Assembly: GCA_958510825.1 (NCBI GenBank)
Contig: OY294051.1
Coordinates: 32,553,667 to 32,617,666, forward strand
Reading direction: 5' to 3'
Origin: Brachypterus glaber
Taxonomy: Eukaryota > Arthropoda > Insecta > Coleoptera > Kateretidae
Length of the DNA: 64,000 bases
Within the stretch, counting starts at the first letter, position 1. Every line of letters begins with the position of its first letter. The translations under genes were made by a program, and so were the position numbers. Shown here one piece after another: positions 26,733-36,056 of this stretch. The notes under the pieces are model-generated. The model was not told where the DNA came from. It saw only the letters and a program-made list of their open reading frames with translations, and made no database searches.

Positions 26733-27224
26733 TAAGTCGTAATCAAGGGTTAAATTACTGAAGACAAGTTTTATAAATTTTATAAGTTAGAGTCTAACTA
26801 TAAGCCAGTCTTTTTTTACTACTATTGTTCCTTTTGTAAAAAAAACTATTTTATTTATAATTTGTTTATTGGATCTATTTTGTATAACTACCTCCAAAGA
26901 GGATCGTCAAAATATATTTATTTAAATATTCTTTTATTGTTAAAAAAAGTCTGTCAGGTAGTTTATTGTTAACCTTAGAAAAACACGGGTTACTGACATG
27001 TCATTCGAATGTCAAATAATAGAACATTAGATCATCTACCTTAAATACAGACTGTCCTAAAAATAAACATTTCGATTATTTGAAAAATGGTAATAACACC
27101 ATAATATGTCGGTATAACTATTTAGTCAGGGTCGGACGGAGTTTTGAAAAAGGGGAAAAGACCTTTGTGCCTGACTGAATATTCACCCCACAACTGACTA
27201 AAAAAATCCAAAACTTCACCGGAA

Positions 27225-27880
27225 TATATGTCATGCTACGCATTCCTTTATATACTATTCACAGTAAATGGTATATTGTATTTTCCCAAATAGTTAAAAA
27301 AATATATTTTCAAAAAAAAATCAAAAACAAAAGTTTAAAAAAAAATTCAATTTTTTTTTGCGAAAAATGAAAAAAAAATTGAAAAAAAAAAATAAAATGA
27401 TAGTTTAATTTTTTTTAAACTTAACCCCCGGGGGCGCATAACTTTTTTGTTTTTTGGGGAATTACTTTTAAAATTGGTAGAATTGATCCTTATAACAAAA
27501 GTAGTTTTTCCTGAAAAAGTAACGTTGATCGAAATTTTCTTTTGGCTTTTTTCGATTTTTTTTCAAAGTTTAACCCCCCATAACTTTTTGGTTTTAGGGG
27601 GGATTACTTTCGAAAATAATAGGGATATTCCCGTCGTAGAACTTGATTTTTCCTGAAAAAAGTCTATCGGATAATCGTTCTTGAGTTATCGCGTTTACAA
27701 AAATCGTGACATCAGACGGACGGACAGATGAAAAAAAAAAAATTCTTATTTTTTCATGAAACAAATTTATATCCAAGAATTTTTTGCCCAGGAAGATTTT
27801 TGAAATTTTTGGAAAATTCAAAACTATAATACTTTCTAGCGAAGGCGCTATGAATAGTATAATAAGTGATTTTTTATTTT
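27225..27880 (-). repeat. dispersed element, reverse-complement copy of the 19400-20155 family
   Basis: It opens with CATGCTACGCATTCCTTTAT and ATACTATTCACAGTAAATGG. It carries the same two oxidised-looking C/G blocks (CCCCCATAACTTTTTGG and ATTACTTTTAAAATTGG), the GACGGACGGACAGATG phrase, and closes near TGGAAAATTCAAAACTATAA. Order and orientation are exactly reversed relative to 19400-20155. Confidence 0.7.
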
Positions 27881-27957
27881 ACTTTTTATATACAGGGAGT
27901 CCTAGCCTTTTTTTGTCCGGGCTTTATCTCACAGACGGATTGTGATAATTATAAATA

Positions 27958-28420
27958 TAGCCCTGATCGAAGTAACCATTTACCGGGGGCATGCAAAAAT
28001 TAAAATGTTAAAAAACCCTTTTTTTTAAGTAAATAGACACTTTAAACTATTTATTGTTCACCAAGCGGAATGTCATGTCGACGCTGTTAATACTCAGCGT
28101 GTCACTTGGTCATGGTCTATGACTCATGGAGAAGGACTTCTTTATTTTTTTGTTTCTCTTTTCAAAAAACGAATAGTTAATAAAAAAATATTTTTTTTTA
28201 AAATTAATTATTCGTTTTTTGAAAAGGAAATAATTTTCAAAAAAATCTTTCTGCATGAGTCATGGACCATGACCAAGTGACTCACTGAGTATTACCAGCG
28301 TCGACATGACATTCCGCTTGGTGAATAATAGTTTAAAGGGTCCATTTGCTTAAAAAGAGAGTTTTTTTAAATACTAATTTTTGCATGCCCCCGGTAAATG
28401 GCTACTTCTATCCGGGCGGT
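27958..28420. mobile_element. long-TIR foldback MITE, copy 1
   Basis: Both arms extend almost to the centre. ACCGGGGGCATGCAAAAAT and CACCAAGCGGAATGTCATGT in the left arm are answered by GACATTCCGCTTGGTGAA and ATTTTTGCATGCCCCCGGTA in the right. The centre is A/T-rich with AAAACGAATAGTTAATAAAA. A second, shorter copy lies at 31482-31849 inside another broad intron. Confidence 0.85.
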
Positions 28421-28734
28421 GATCATAAATCTATAAACAGGTGTTATTTTAGGCTTTTTTTTCCACTGCACAATTTAACAAATTTTTGTAAAGGAATTTA
28501 ACAGTAAGAAACACGAAAATACGCTGCAGGCAAAGGTTTTGTGTATTCCGAAGTACTCCGAGTAACGTAACTTTTTTAGAAAAAATTACTTTTGTAATAA
28601 GCAATAATTCTACCAATTTTGAAACCAAAAATACAGAAAAAATTTTGAAACTTTTTTTTTAAGATTTTTTTTTCAATTTTTTTTTGTTTAAAAAAAAAGA
28701 TCTTTATTTATTATTATTATTTTTTTTTTAACAT

Positions 28735-28805
28735 ACCATTTACTGTGAATAGTATATAGTGAATAGTATATAATGGAATGCGTAGCATTACATATATTTA
28801 CGGCT
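28735..28805 (+). repeat. end fragment of the 19400-20155 family
   Basis: ACCATTTACTGTGAATAGTA is followed by a second GTGAATAGTATATAATGGAA, then GCGTAGCATTACATATATTT and ACGGCTTGTTT. It matches the right terminus of the 19400-20155 element. The GTGAATAGTATATA phrase is duplicated within it. Confidence 0.65.
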
Positions 28806-29404
28806 TGTTTATAACATAAAACTCTTTAACATGTAAGCTTATAACTAACCCCAAGTTATCACTATTCAAAAAAATACAATATACAACATATAAAGTTTAC
28901 ATATTTTAGTTTTCAAATCTTTATCTAACTATTCAAATGCATTTTAACCAATAAAGGTTTTCTAGATTAATTATTAATTTTTATAACATTTAACATTTTT
29001 TTGCGGTTTTAAAAAATACTATGTGATTAATTTTGCCCGGTGTGCCCATATATTTTTAGTCAATGTTATTCACAATAACTTACTGTAAACCCTTTCTGAA
29101 TCACGCTAAAAAATTCCTAATTATGTGACCGCGTATCATATCTAAAATAGATTTAGTTATTCTATAACACATATTTTTTTACAATAATTGGTCATCTTTG
29201 AATATCAAGAATTTTTATGTCAAATTATTATTTATATTTGATAAATAAATTGTACAATTATTATTCGTAAAATATTATTTTATCTATGAGCCCTTAATAT
29301 TTTCTACGCTGTAAGAATATATCCTTGATTGTGCACAACTACCCCATTATAAAAAAATCCCGTAAATGAAATACCCATTAAAAATTTTCTTTTTTTTTTT
29401 TCAG

Positions 29405-29590
29405 TCCACCCCCTGCAAACACCCTGTGATAGTACTTCAAGATGTAGCGTGGACGGACTTACATGCATTAGTAGAATTTATATATCATGGGGAAGTCAAC
29501 GTGCATCAAAGATCTCTTTCTTCATTTTTGAAAACTGCCGAGGTTCTGCGGGTCAGTGGCCTTACGCAACAACATGTTGAAGATAGAGAG
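29405..29590 (+). CDS. broad coding exon 2: C-terminal half of BTB domain
   Basis: This 186-nt, phase 0-0 exon gives residues 63-124: [14 protein letters not shown], then [30 protein letters not shown] and RVSGLTQQ. This is the BTB second half with the VEFIYxGEV signature shared by insect BTB-zinc-finger proteins. It runs from acceptor TTTTTTTTCAG to donor GAGAG|GTAAGT. Together with exon 1 it completes a BTB domain of about 115 residues with no break. Exon 2 and exon 3 are separated by only 296 bp, in contrast to intron 1. Confidence 0.96.
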
Positions 29591-29886
29591 GTAAGTCCTA
29601 ACCACCTGGAGAAACCTTCTTTCTACCCTTAAACTAAATTTCTCTGAAGATGATGACCAAAAAAATAATTATTCAATTTTTTATGCAGTTTTTATATAAA
29701 CCCAATTAATATACCTGGACATCGTGAAAATTTTCTCGATATCCTTTGAAGAAGGTATCCAAAATTATTTTTTAACGCCCTCTTGATATTTTTTTTGTAA
29801 ATAAAATAATAATGTACCTGATGCACCCAAATTTTGATCTATTGACCTTTACTCTGAAGAAAAAGTCCAAATGTTTTTTTTTTCAG

Positions 29887-30084
29887 TTGGCGCCTATACA
29901 AAACATAGCTAGATCTCAACAATCAACACCATTATCAAATCATTATCCAACGTTTGAAAATGATGTTTTATTACAACCCTCCTCCCCGCCAATCAATCCT
30001 TTACTTCGTAGAATGGGGCTGTATAACCGAGAGAGGCATAATCGAGAGAGGCGAATATCTATGGACCCTGAAAACGATCACAAG
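29887..30084 (+). CDS. broad coding exon 3: core linker
   Basis: 66 codons, phase 0-0, residues 125-190 (LAPIQNIARSQQSTP..). The piece is Ser/Pro-rich (QPSSPPINPLLRRMG) and then basic (NRERHNRERRISMD), with a duplicated NRER motif. RRIS fits a basophilic-kinase consensus, and the basic cluster could serve as part of a nuclear localisation signal (inference). Position after the BTB and the homologous LRRMG-like motif of Broad proteins support the assignment. Acceptor TTTTTTTTTCAG, donor CACAAG|GTAAGA. Because both ends are phase 0, the exon could be skipped in frame. Confidence 0.9.
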
Positions 30085-30149
30085 GTAAGAAGAAACTTTT
30101 GTTATTGAAAGTAGAAAATATATTAAATTGTGTTTCATTCTTTTTTCAG

Positions 30150-30373
30150 AGAGCTAGAGCAGAACATATAAATAATAACAATAATGACTTAAACTTAAGC
30201 CATACACTCCCTCCACAAACGCATCCCGCCGATTTTTCACCTAGTGGATTAAAAAATCATGCTTTAAACCTTAATGTAAATTCCGTGCTGAAAAACGAGG
30301 TCGAAGGAAATGGAATTAGCAGTACAGAACGAGAAAATTCACCCTGCTCACCGTCATCGATACTGCATGGGAG
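30150..30373 (+). CDS. broad coding exon 4: core linker
   Basis: 224 nt, entering in phase 0 and leaving in phase 2, residues 191-264 plus two bases of R265. It is Asn-rich at the start (HINNNNNDLNL), then LPPQTHPADFSPSGLKNHAL, NSVLKNEVEG and ENSPCSPSSILHG. LKNE at 237-240 fits the sumoylation consensus (hydrophobic-K-x-E), which is an inference. Disorder-promoting composition is typical of the Broad linker. Acceptor TTTTTTCAG, donor GGGAG|GTAAGT. Confidence 0.9.
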
Positions 30374-30706
30374 GTAAGTCAAAAAATTATTATTTTCCTA
30401 GGTCAAAGCGTTCTTCAAATATCCTAGTGTAAAGTTGTTTTGCAACTTGCTTGCGACTTTAATTTGGCTATATCTCCTATTCTTCGCTGGCTTGCAACAT
30501 TTTTAATTTGAATTTTAATCACATCATTAGGGTATCTATTCTCATTTTAATGATTTTTATTTTCAAAAAGCCAGCTTCATAGTAGTTCTTCTCATGAGGT
30601 GATTCAATTCAGGCAGAAAAAATCTGCTCAAAACTCGTAAATGTCCACCAAAATCTTGTGAAATCTTTTAAAGATAAGGTGATAACAAACTATTTTTTCC
30701 TTCCAG

Positions 30707-30987
30707 GTGTAAAGACGATCCAGTGAAACCAGAACCAGGGGAAATGTTATGTTCGATGAACCAAGACAACAGCAACGACTCAACGGAACCTGCGATAGAC
30801 AACGGGGGACCCCCTACGACGAATAACCTGCCGCATGGGCCCCATTCGGGGGGGAGTAGTGGTGACCACGACGATCCGGATGGAAGTAGCCCTTTAGGAG
30901 CCTCCTATTTGACGGATAAACAGTTATTTCCTGGGAGCTATAACTTCAGTATGGCGGCCCTCGCAGCTGACCCCACCGGCCTTGGAG
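30707..30987 (+). CDS. broad coding exon 5: core linker with VKPE motif
   Basis: 281 nt, entering in phase 2 and leaving in phase 1. Residues 265-358 start RCKDDPVKPEPGEM. VKPE (271-274) is a strict sumoylation consensus, common in BTB-zinc-finger regulators, though function here is inferred. The rest is acidic and Gly/Asn/Pro-rich (GGPPTTNNLPHGPHSGGSSG), then DHDDPDGSSPLGASYL and the conserved-looking FPGSYNFSMAALAADPTGLG. The acceptor is TTCCTTCCAG and the donor GGAG|GTTAGT, a weaker donor than the others. It can join the 51-nt micro-exon or, in the same phase, any terminal exon directly. Confidence 0.92.
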
Positions 30988-31481
30988 GTTAGTAGCTTGG
31001 AATAATTAAAAATATACTGAGAAAAATTACCAACCAAATAAAAAAAATTCAAATATTCACTTTTGAAATTTTTTAATCATTATGTTATCATTATATTTTT
31101 TTGCGATAGCCTCATTCCACAATAAAAGTGACATTTTTAAAGATTTTTTAAAATTAATTTTTTTAGTAAAAGTAAGTATACAATAAAGAAAAAAATAAAT
31201 ATAATAGGATCCTAGAAAAGCTCTCAAGTCTTAGTACGGGATCTATGTGATCCAGTCTCCTGGACCGGTCGAAAATAATGTATACTGCATGCACACAAAA
31301 ACTGAATTTACAGGTATTAAAATGTTTAAACACTATTATTTTTTTCTCAGTGTATTTTAATATTTTCCTTGGATTATTGGGATACTTTTAACTGCTAACC
31401 CCTTTCTAATTATACCTACTAACTACAATGTTTTTTTAGTGTTCTATATATTTTATATTTTGTCTTATTTTGGTTTATAAT

Positions 31482-31849
31482 CACGGCTCGGATCAAAGTA
31501 GCCATTACCGGGTGCATGCAAAAATTAAAATTTAAAAAAACTTTTTTTTTCAAGTAAATAGACACTTTAAACTATTGTTCACCAAGCGGAATGTCATGTC
31601 GACTATTTTAATACTCAGTTAATAATTTTTTTTTTTTGAAAATTGTTTCTTTTCAAAAAAAAAACTTAAGTATTTCTCTAAGAGTCATGGACCATGACCA
31701 AGTGACTCACTAAGTATTAACAGCGTCGACATGAAATTCCGCTTGGTGAACAATAAATAGTTTAAAGTGTCTATTTACTTGAAAAAAGAGTTTTTTAAAA
31801 TTCTAATTTTTGCATGCCCCCGGTAATGGCTTCTTCGATCCGACCCGTG
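31482..31849. mobile_element. long-TIR foldback MITE, copy 2, with 8-bp target-site duplication
   Basis: CACGGCTCGGATCAAAGTAG at the left and TTCTTCGATCCGACCCGTG at the right are inverted termini, and both arms repeat the CACCAAGCGGAATGTCATGT and CATGCAAAAATT blocks of the 27958-28420 copy. The flanks TTTATAAT (31474-31481) and TTTATAAA (31850-31857) match at 7 of 8 bases. That points to an 8-bp target-site duplication, as made by hAT-type transposases. Confidence 0.85.
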
Positions 31850-32099
31850 TTTATAAATTTCGTATTTACATTATACTAAACATTATAACTAACTGTAGTA
31901 TTTTAAAAAAGTATCATAGATTCGTAAATCGCCCCTTTAATCTGTTTCCAAAATATTTCCACGTTAATTTTAATAAAAATTCGTTAAAGCGTTGGAACTG
32001 TGAGTATTTGCACACGCTAAACCGAGGGCTAAAAAAAATTGTATGTACACTTAAATTCTTTCTAGGAGGTAATTCTTTAAGATTTTCTAGCACACTCAC

Positions 32100-32158
32100 A
32101 TAGCTTATTTGGGGCTTTCCATGACTTTGTGTAATGCTATGAATAAATAAATAATAAA
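32100..32158 (+). repeat. retroposon 3' tail
   Basis: TAGCTTATTTGGGGCTTTCC then ATGACTTTGTGTAATG and a run of AATAAATAAATAA. The TTATTTGGGGCTYTCCATG phrase is shared with 17080-17100, which suggests two copies of one retroposed family with A-rich simple-repeat tails. Confidence 0.5.
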
Positions 32159-32641
32159 TTTCCTTTGAGATTACCAGATATTCTTTAAGATTACCTCGAA
32201 AAATCTTAAAAATTACCTAAAAAAGGTCCCACTTTTTGTAAGATAAGATTTTCCAAGATTTAACCCAATTTGTACAGTTGTGGCATTAAATATCGGGACA
32301 ACCTCAAAAAAATTCGTGTCATTTTTATATTTTTTTCATGGATAACATGGGATTATTTTAAAATAATCTAATTCTATTCTATTTCAATTTATTTATTTAA
32401 AAATTTATTTTTCTCGAAGCTTTGTTCATATTTTTATATAGAATCACATTCTAATACTGAGTTTCTCTAATTTGCTGTCTTTGCATGGGCAAATCCAAAC
32501 TTTAAGTTACTAATCCTATATTTTTTTCTAATGCCTCTTAGTAAGGGGACGAATAATGTTAAATTTAAACAATAATTGAAAAGGGATTGGCAGTTAACCA
32601 ACGTTAGCTGCTGAATTAAATTTAAGTATTATTTCTTCCAG

Positions 32642-32692
32642 GCTTAAATCAGTCAATGCAATCGAACGACAGTTTAGCAGGCACGTCTCAAG
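32642..32692 (+). CDS. broad coding exon 6: 51-nt phase-1 micro-exon
   Basis: It is read as (G)L NQSMQSNDSLAGTSQ, residues 359-375, and leaves one base (G) of the next codon. Acceptor TTTCTTCCAG|GC; donor CAAG|GTAAGAAT. Because both boundaries are phase 1 and exon 5 also leaves a G in phase 1, including or skipping it keeps every terminal exon in frame. Polar Ser/Asn/Gln composition; no motif. Its position just before the alternative finger exons is where linker variants are known in Broad genes. Confidence 0.85.
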
Positions 32693-32942
32693 GTAAGAAT
32701 TCAGTATTTTTTTATATTTGGTCTTTTTTCTATCTGAAAAATTAAACAATATTTTTCTCAGTGTAGAAAAATTTTGCTAATTTTTCTTAATTTTGTTGGA
32801 TTTATTATTATATTTAGTTTTAAAATTATATGTTTAGATTTTCAGTTAAGTAATAAATTTTCTATTTCAATTTTTTTAATACGATGGATGGTTTTTAAGA
32901 TTTTAACTCGGATTTTAAGTTTTAGAGCAAACTATAAATAAC

Positions 32943-32975
32943 GCCACCAACTCGGGTTCGATTCCCCGGAGGCGA
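32943..32975 (+). repeat. tRNA-derived fragment with an intact-looking B box
   Basis: GGGTTCGATTCCC at 32954-32966 matches the pol III B box (GGTTCGANNCC) and sits in a T-arm-like context, CTCGGGTTCGATTCCCCGG. No matching 5' half is present, so this is a SINE or pseudo-tRNA fragment and not a tRNA gene. Confidence 0.55.
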
Positions 32976-33452
32976 AATATGATTAAAAATCAACGGCAAA
33001 TAACAAAAAACAAATATAAACCTAAATTTTAATTAAATTATTGAATCAAAATCAAATTTTAAGTCCGTTATCTTTTTTCTTAAGTTGTACAAGTTTCGAG
33101 TAGGCTTGCATTAAATCACAAAATATCTAAATGTTTTCTAAATCTAACAAAATTATTTATACTGAAGAAAATATATCTAAATATATTTTTCAGTTTGATA
33201 AAAATCTTCAAAAAAATAAGAATAATAAAAATAATTTTAAAACAATGATAATTCCATAACTCTAAAGAAATTAATAACTAAAGGTTACGTTTTTCTCCTA
33301 TCTAAAATATTTAAAAAAAATAAAAATAATTCCGTAAAATTTAAAACACGTAATTTTTAAGTAAATAATCTTGACTTCTGTATATCATCGACTAAGAAAT
33401 TAATGATATTAATTGTAAGAAAGCTTATCGACTATTTTTGAATTCTTAGACT

Positions 33453-33519
33453 TCCACGATAGCTTAGTTGGTGGAGCATTCGACAGGTGTTCGGAAGGTC
33501 TTAGGTTCTTATCCTGAAC
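33453..33519 (+). repeat. tRNA-like SINE head or pseudo-tRNA
   Basis: An A-box-like block TAGCTTAGTTGGTGGAGC (canonical TAGCTCAGTTGGTAGAGC) is followed 35 nt later by a B-box-like AGGTTCTTATCC. The B box has lost the canonical GTTCGA core, and the acceptor stem does not close, so a functional tRNA is unlikely. This looks like the head of a tRNA-derived SINE. Confidence 0.55.
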
Positions 33520-35499
33520 TTTTTATTTAATACTCTTATCTCAAATATTTAATACTCTTATCTCAAATATTAGGTCCAAAAGGCCAAAACTTTAAAAAAT
33601 ATATATTTTTTTGAGGATTTTTACTAAAATTCAAACATGTGTTCGGAATGTCATTTTTAACTGTTTGTTTTTTATTTTGTTAATTGTCCCTGGTCTGAAA
33701 TGTGCTCTTGATTATAATTTTAAATAATTATCCTTATTTTTTTTTCATTTTAATTTTTTTAAATTGGGGAAGCCATCTAAATACAAAAAGGAAAATAAAA
33801 AAAAATAATCTTAACATTTTGCAAAAATATAAGTAAAATACGAATATTAATATTTTTATCTGCGAATTTTAAATCATAACAATATTTTATTATAAACTAA
33901 AATAATGTCTTATATTGAACTTTGACATTTTTTTATCATTTCTTTTTCTTATTTCAATTAAAGAATAATACAGAATAAATCAGAAGATGGTCCAAAATCC
34001 GTCTTTTTAATTGCCGCGTTTTCAAATTTTATATAGATGATCCAATATATTTTTTTTATTATTTAAGAAAAAAACTTAATTTTTCTTGTAGAAAAATCTA
34101 AATCTTTTTGAAACCTTTCCGAAATTAAATAATTATTTTAAATAATAGTAAAGCTATATCTATAAATTAATTGACTAAAAATAAAATAAAATATGTTTAG
34201 CTTTGGGAATATGTTATAGCAACAAATCTGGCTTCAAAATTATCTTATATATATATAAAATAAATTTTTCTTACATCTTTTTTAACCTATTTATTAAAAA
34301 CATCTTGGATATACGAAAATAAGAAAAATGGCTAAAGTAAACTCAAAAAATCCTGTGTAAGTGTGGAATTAAATCAATTTATTTTTTCTGATTTACCCTG
34401 TATAATGTTCTAAAATAAATATAATAATGCATTTATTCTAATTAGTAATTTTAGTTCAGTTTATCGCAAATATAATAATTAAAACTGCTATAAAAATGAC
34501 ATAAAAGTGACATACATCTGCGATATTTTGCAACATTATCTCCTAACGGCATAATTTATTTTTTAATTATGACATAGATAAGTTGATTTATTATAAAAAG
34601 GATTCATTGATAAAAAATACAAAAAGAAATGATGAAAAATTGTTCAAAATAATATAAAATATTGTCCAGAAAAACGTCTCGATCTAATTACAACAAATGC
34701 TTAGAAAACAAATGAAAACTTACGGGCTAGGTCGGTAAAAAGTAAAAAATCAGAAAATGGTCTCTACTGCTAAGAATTCGGATCAATGTTCAAATAAGCA
34801 TGTATTTCTTAAACCTGTATCCCTAATTAATGTTTTAAATGTTCCTTTTTAATTGGTAAATGATCTAAACTGCTGATATTTAACATAAACCAGTGTAAAG
34901 AAGGTAAAATGCAATTGAATCTACGAATTATGTCTTAAAATTAAGAGGAAATTATTTATTTAGTTCAAAATAATTAGGTGAAAAATTATTTATAATTTAA
35001 GGTTTAATAATAATTAAGCAAGCCAAATTAAAATGGATTTTAAAATTAATAATTTAATTTTCTAATTTAAAATTTTGACATTTTAATTTGGCTTTTATCT
35101 AAAATCCTATGTAGGCTGTTTTTTTTTATTATTTGCTCTTTTTTTTAACAAAAAATGCTATTACTATCTACTGTATTGGGGTAAATTTTAAAATTTATAT
35201 TTTCGAAAAACTAAAAATATGGCCCATGATTGGATATGTTTGATAGAGAAGTGTCAAATATATCCATATTTGGTACTTATTTGTTTTATTTTTAATTAAT
35301 TTTAAAAGAAGGGAGGGGGGTAAATTTTAAAATTATACGTCAGGCCTGCTTTTAGAGAAAATAAAACTTTTAGTTGACTGTTTTTTATAATTCAAAAAGC
35401 TTCTTTTGTTGCTTTAATTTAGTTTTTAATCCTTAGCTAAAAAAATCGACCTTTCCAAAACTACAGTCAACTAACTGCAACTATTTTCTCTAAATCTAG

Positions 35500-35738
35500 G
35501 CGAGGACCGAGTGATCATGACGCCCTCTGGCGGAGAAGGTTGCAAAATATGCGGAAAGGTGCTGCGCAACAAGATCACGCTGCGCAGACATGTCAAAGAT
35601 TTGCACTACGCGCAGACAGAAGAGTTCTGGTGCAAGATATGCAACCGGTGTTACAGAACAAAAAATAGTTTGGTGGTACATACGTGTAATTATCACCAGA
35701 AGAAAAAACCAAAAAAAGAGAGGGATGAAAGGGAATGA
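35500..35738 (+). CDS. broad terminal exon ZF-A: two C2H2 fingers
   Basis: It completes the split codon as G, then EDRVIMTPSGGEG and the fingers CKICGKVLRNKITLRRH..H and CKICNRCYRTKNSLVVH..H, both C-x2-C-x12-H-x4-H. The tail is short and very basic (QKKKPKKERDERE) before a stop. Acceptor CTCTAAATCTAG. A poly(A) signal-like AATAAA lies at about 35797, about 60 nt after the stop, just before a hairpin MITE. Isoform length is about 454 residues. DNA binding in the nucleus follows from the family. The Z class is not assigned. Confidence 0.93.
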
Positions 35739-35819
35739 TGATTAACGGGTGAGAATGTTTCTCGGAAAGAATGTAAGTTATTTTTAGACGAGTCAAAAAT
35801 AAAATGATAATAGGCATAA

Positions 35820-36056
35820 GGGGCTGTTCATATATTACGTAACGCAAATTGTACCAAAAATCATACACTTCATAACCCGGTTCTCGCGTTATTAAAGGCT
35901 GTAGAGATTTTATATTTTGACTATCCCCCCTAACACCCCCTATTTGGTGTGTTAGCCAAAATATAAAATCTCTACAGCCTTTAATAACGCGAGAAACGGG
36001 ATATAAAGTGTATGAATTTTGGTACAATTTGCGTTACGTAATATATGGACAGCCCC
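35820..36056. mobile_element. 237-bp hairpin MITE, 3-bp TAA target duplication
   Basis: GGGGCTGTTCATATATTACG, TAACGCAAATTGTACC and CTGTAGAGATTTTATATTTT at the left are repeated inverted at the right, with a ~40-nt centre. The arms are near-identical. TAA flanks both ends (35817-35819 and 36057-36059), which fits the TWA target duplications of PIF/Harbinger-type elements. It starts 82 nt after the ZF-A stop, so a ZF-A transcript extending past the AATAAA at ~35797 would carry a long RNA hairpin. Confidence 0.85.

Larger units (their letters stand above)
21837..29404. other. broad intron 1 (7.6 kb)
   Basis: Bounded by donor GTAAGT and acceptor TTTTTTTTTTCAG, phase 0. It contains foldback elements, a tandem duplication and several dispersed repeats, which are listed separately. 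I found no additional exon with a convincing phase and motif. Confidence 0.8.
29591..30706. other. short broad introns 2 to 4
   Basis: Introns 29591-29886, 30085-30149 and 30374-30706 are short, AT-rich and bounded by canonical GTAAGT/GTAAGA donors and T-rich CAG acceptors. The second is only 65 nt, near the minimum for insects. I see no other feature in them. Confidence 0.85.
30988..32641. other. broad intron 5 (1.65 kb)
   Basis: The donor GTTAGT is noncanonical at position +3 but acceptable. The intron holds the 31482-31849 MITE and a retroposon tail at 32100-32158. The acceptor is TTTCTTCCAG. No other exon is evident. Confidence 0.8.
32693..35499. other. intron between core and first finger exon
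   Basis: AT-rich with two tRNA-derived-looking fragments, listed separately. No phase-1 exon with a recognisable motif is visible. The acceptor at its right end, TTTTCTCTAAATCTAG, is weaker than those of the core exons, consistent with regulated use. Confidence 0.7.

Noticed and set aside
35593..36027. 144-codon open frame on the - strand
   Set aside because: It is an antisense shadow of ZF-A and of the 35820-36056 hairpin MITE.
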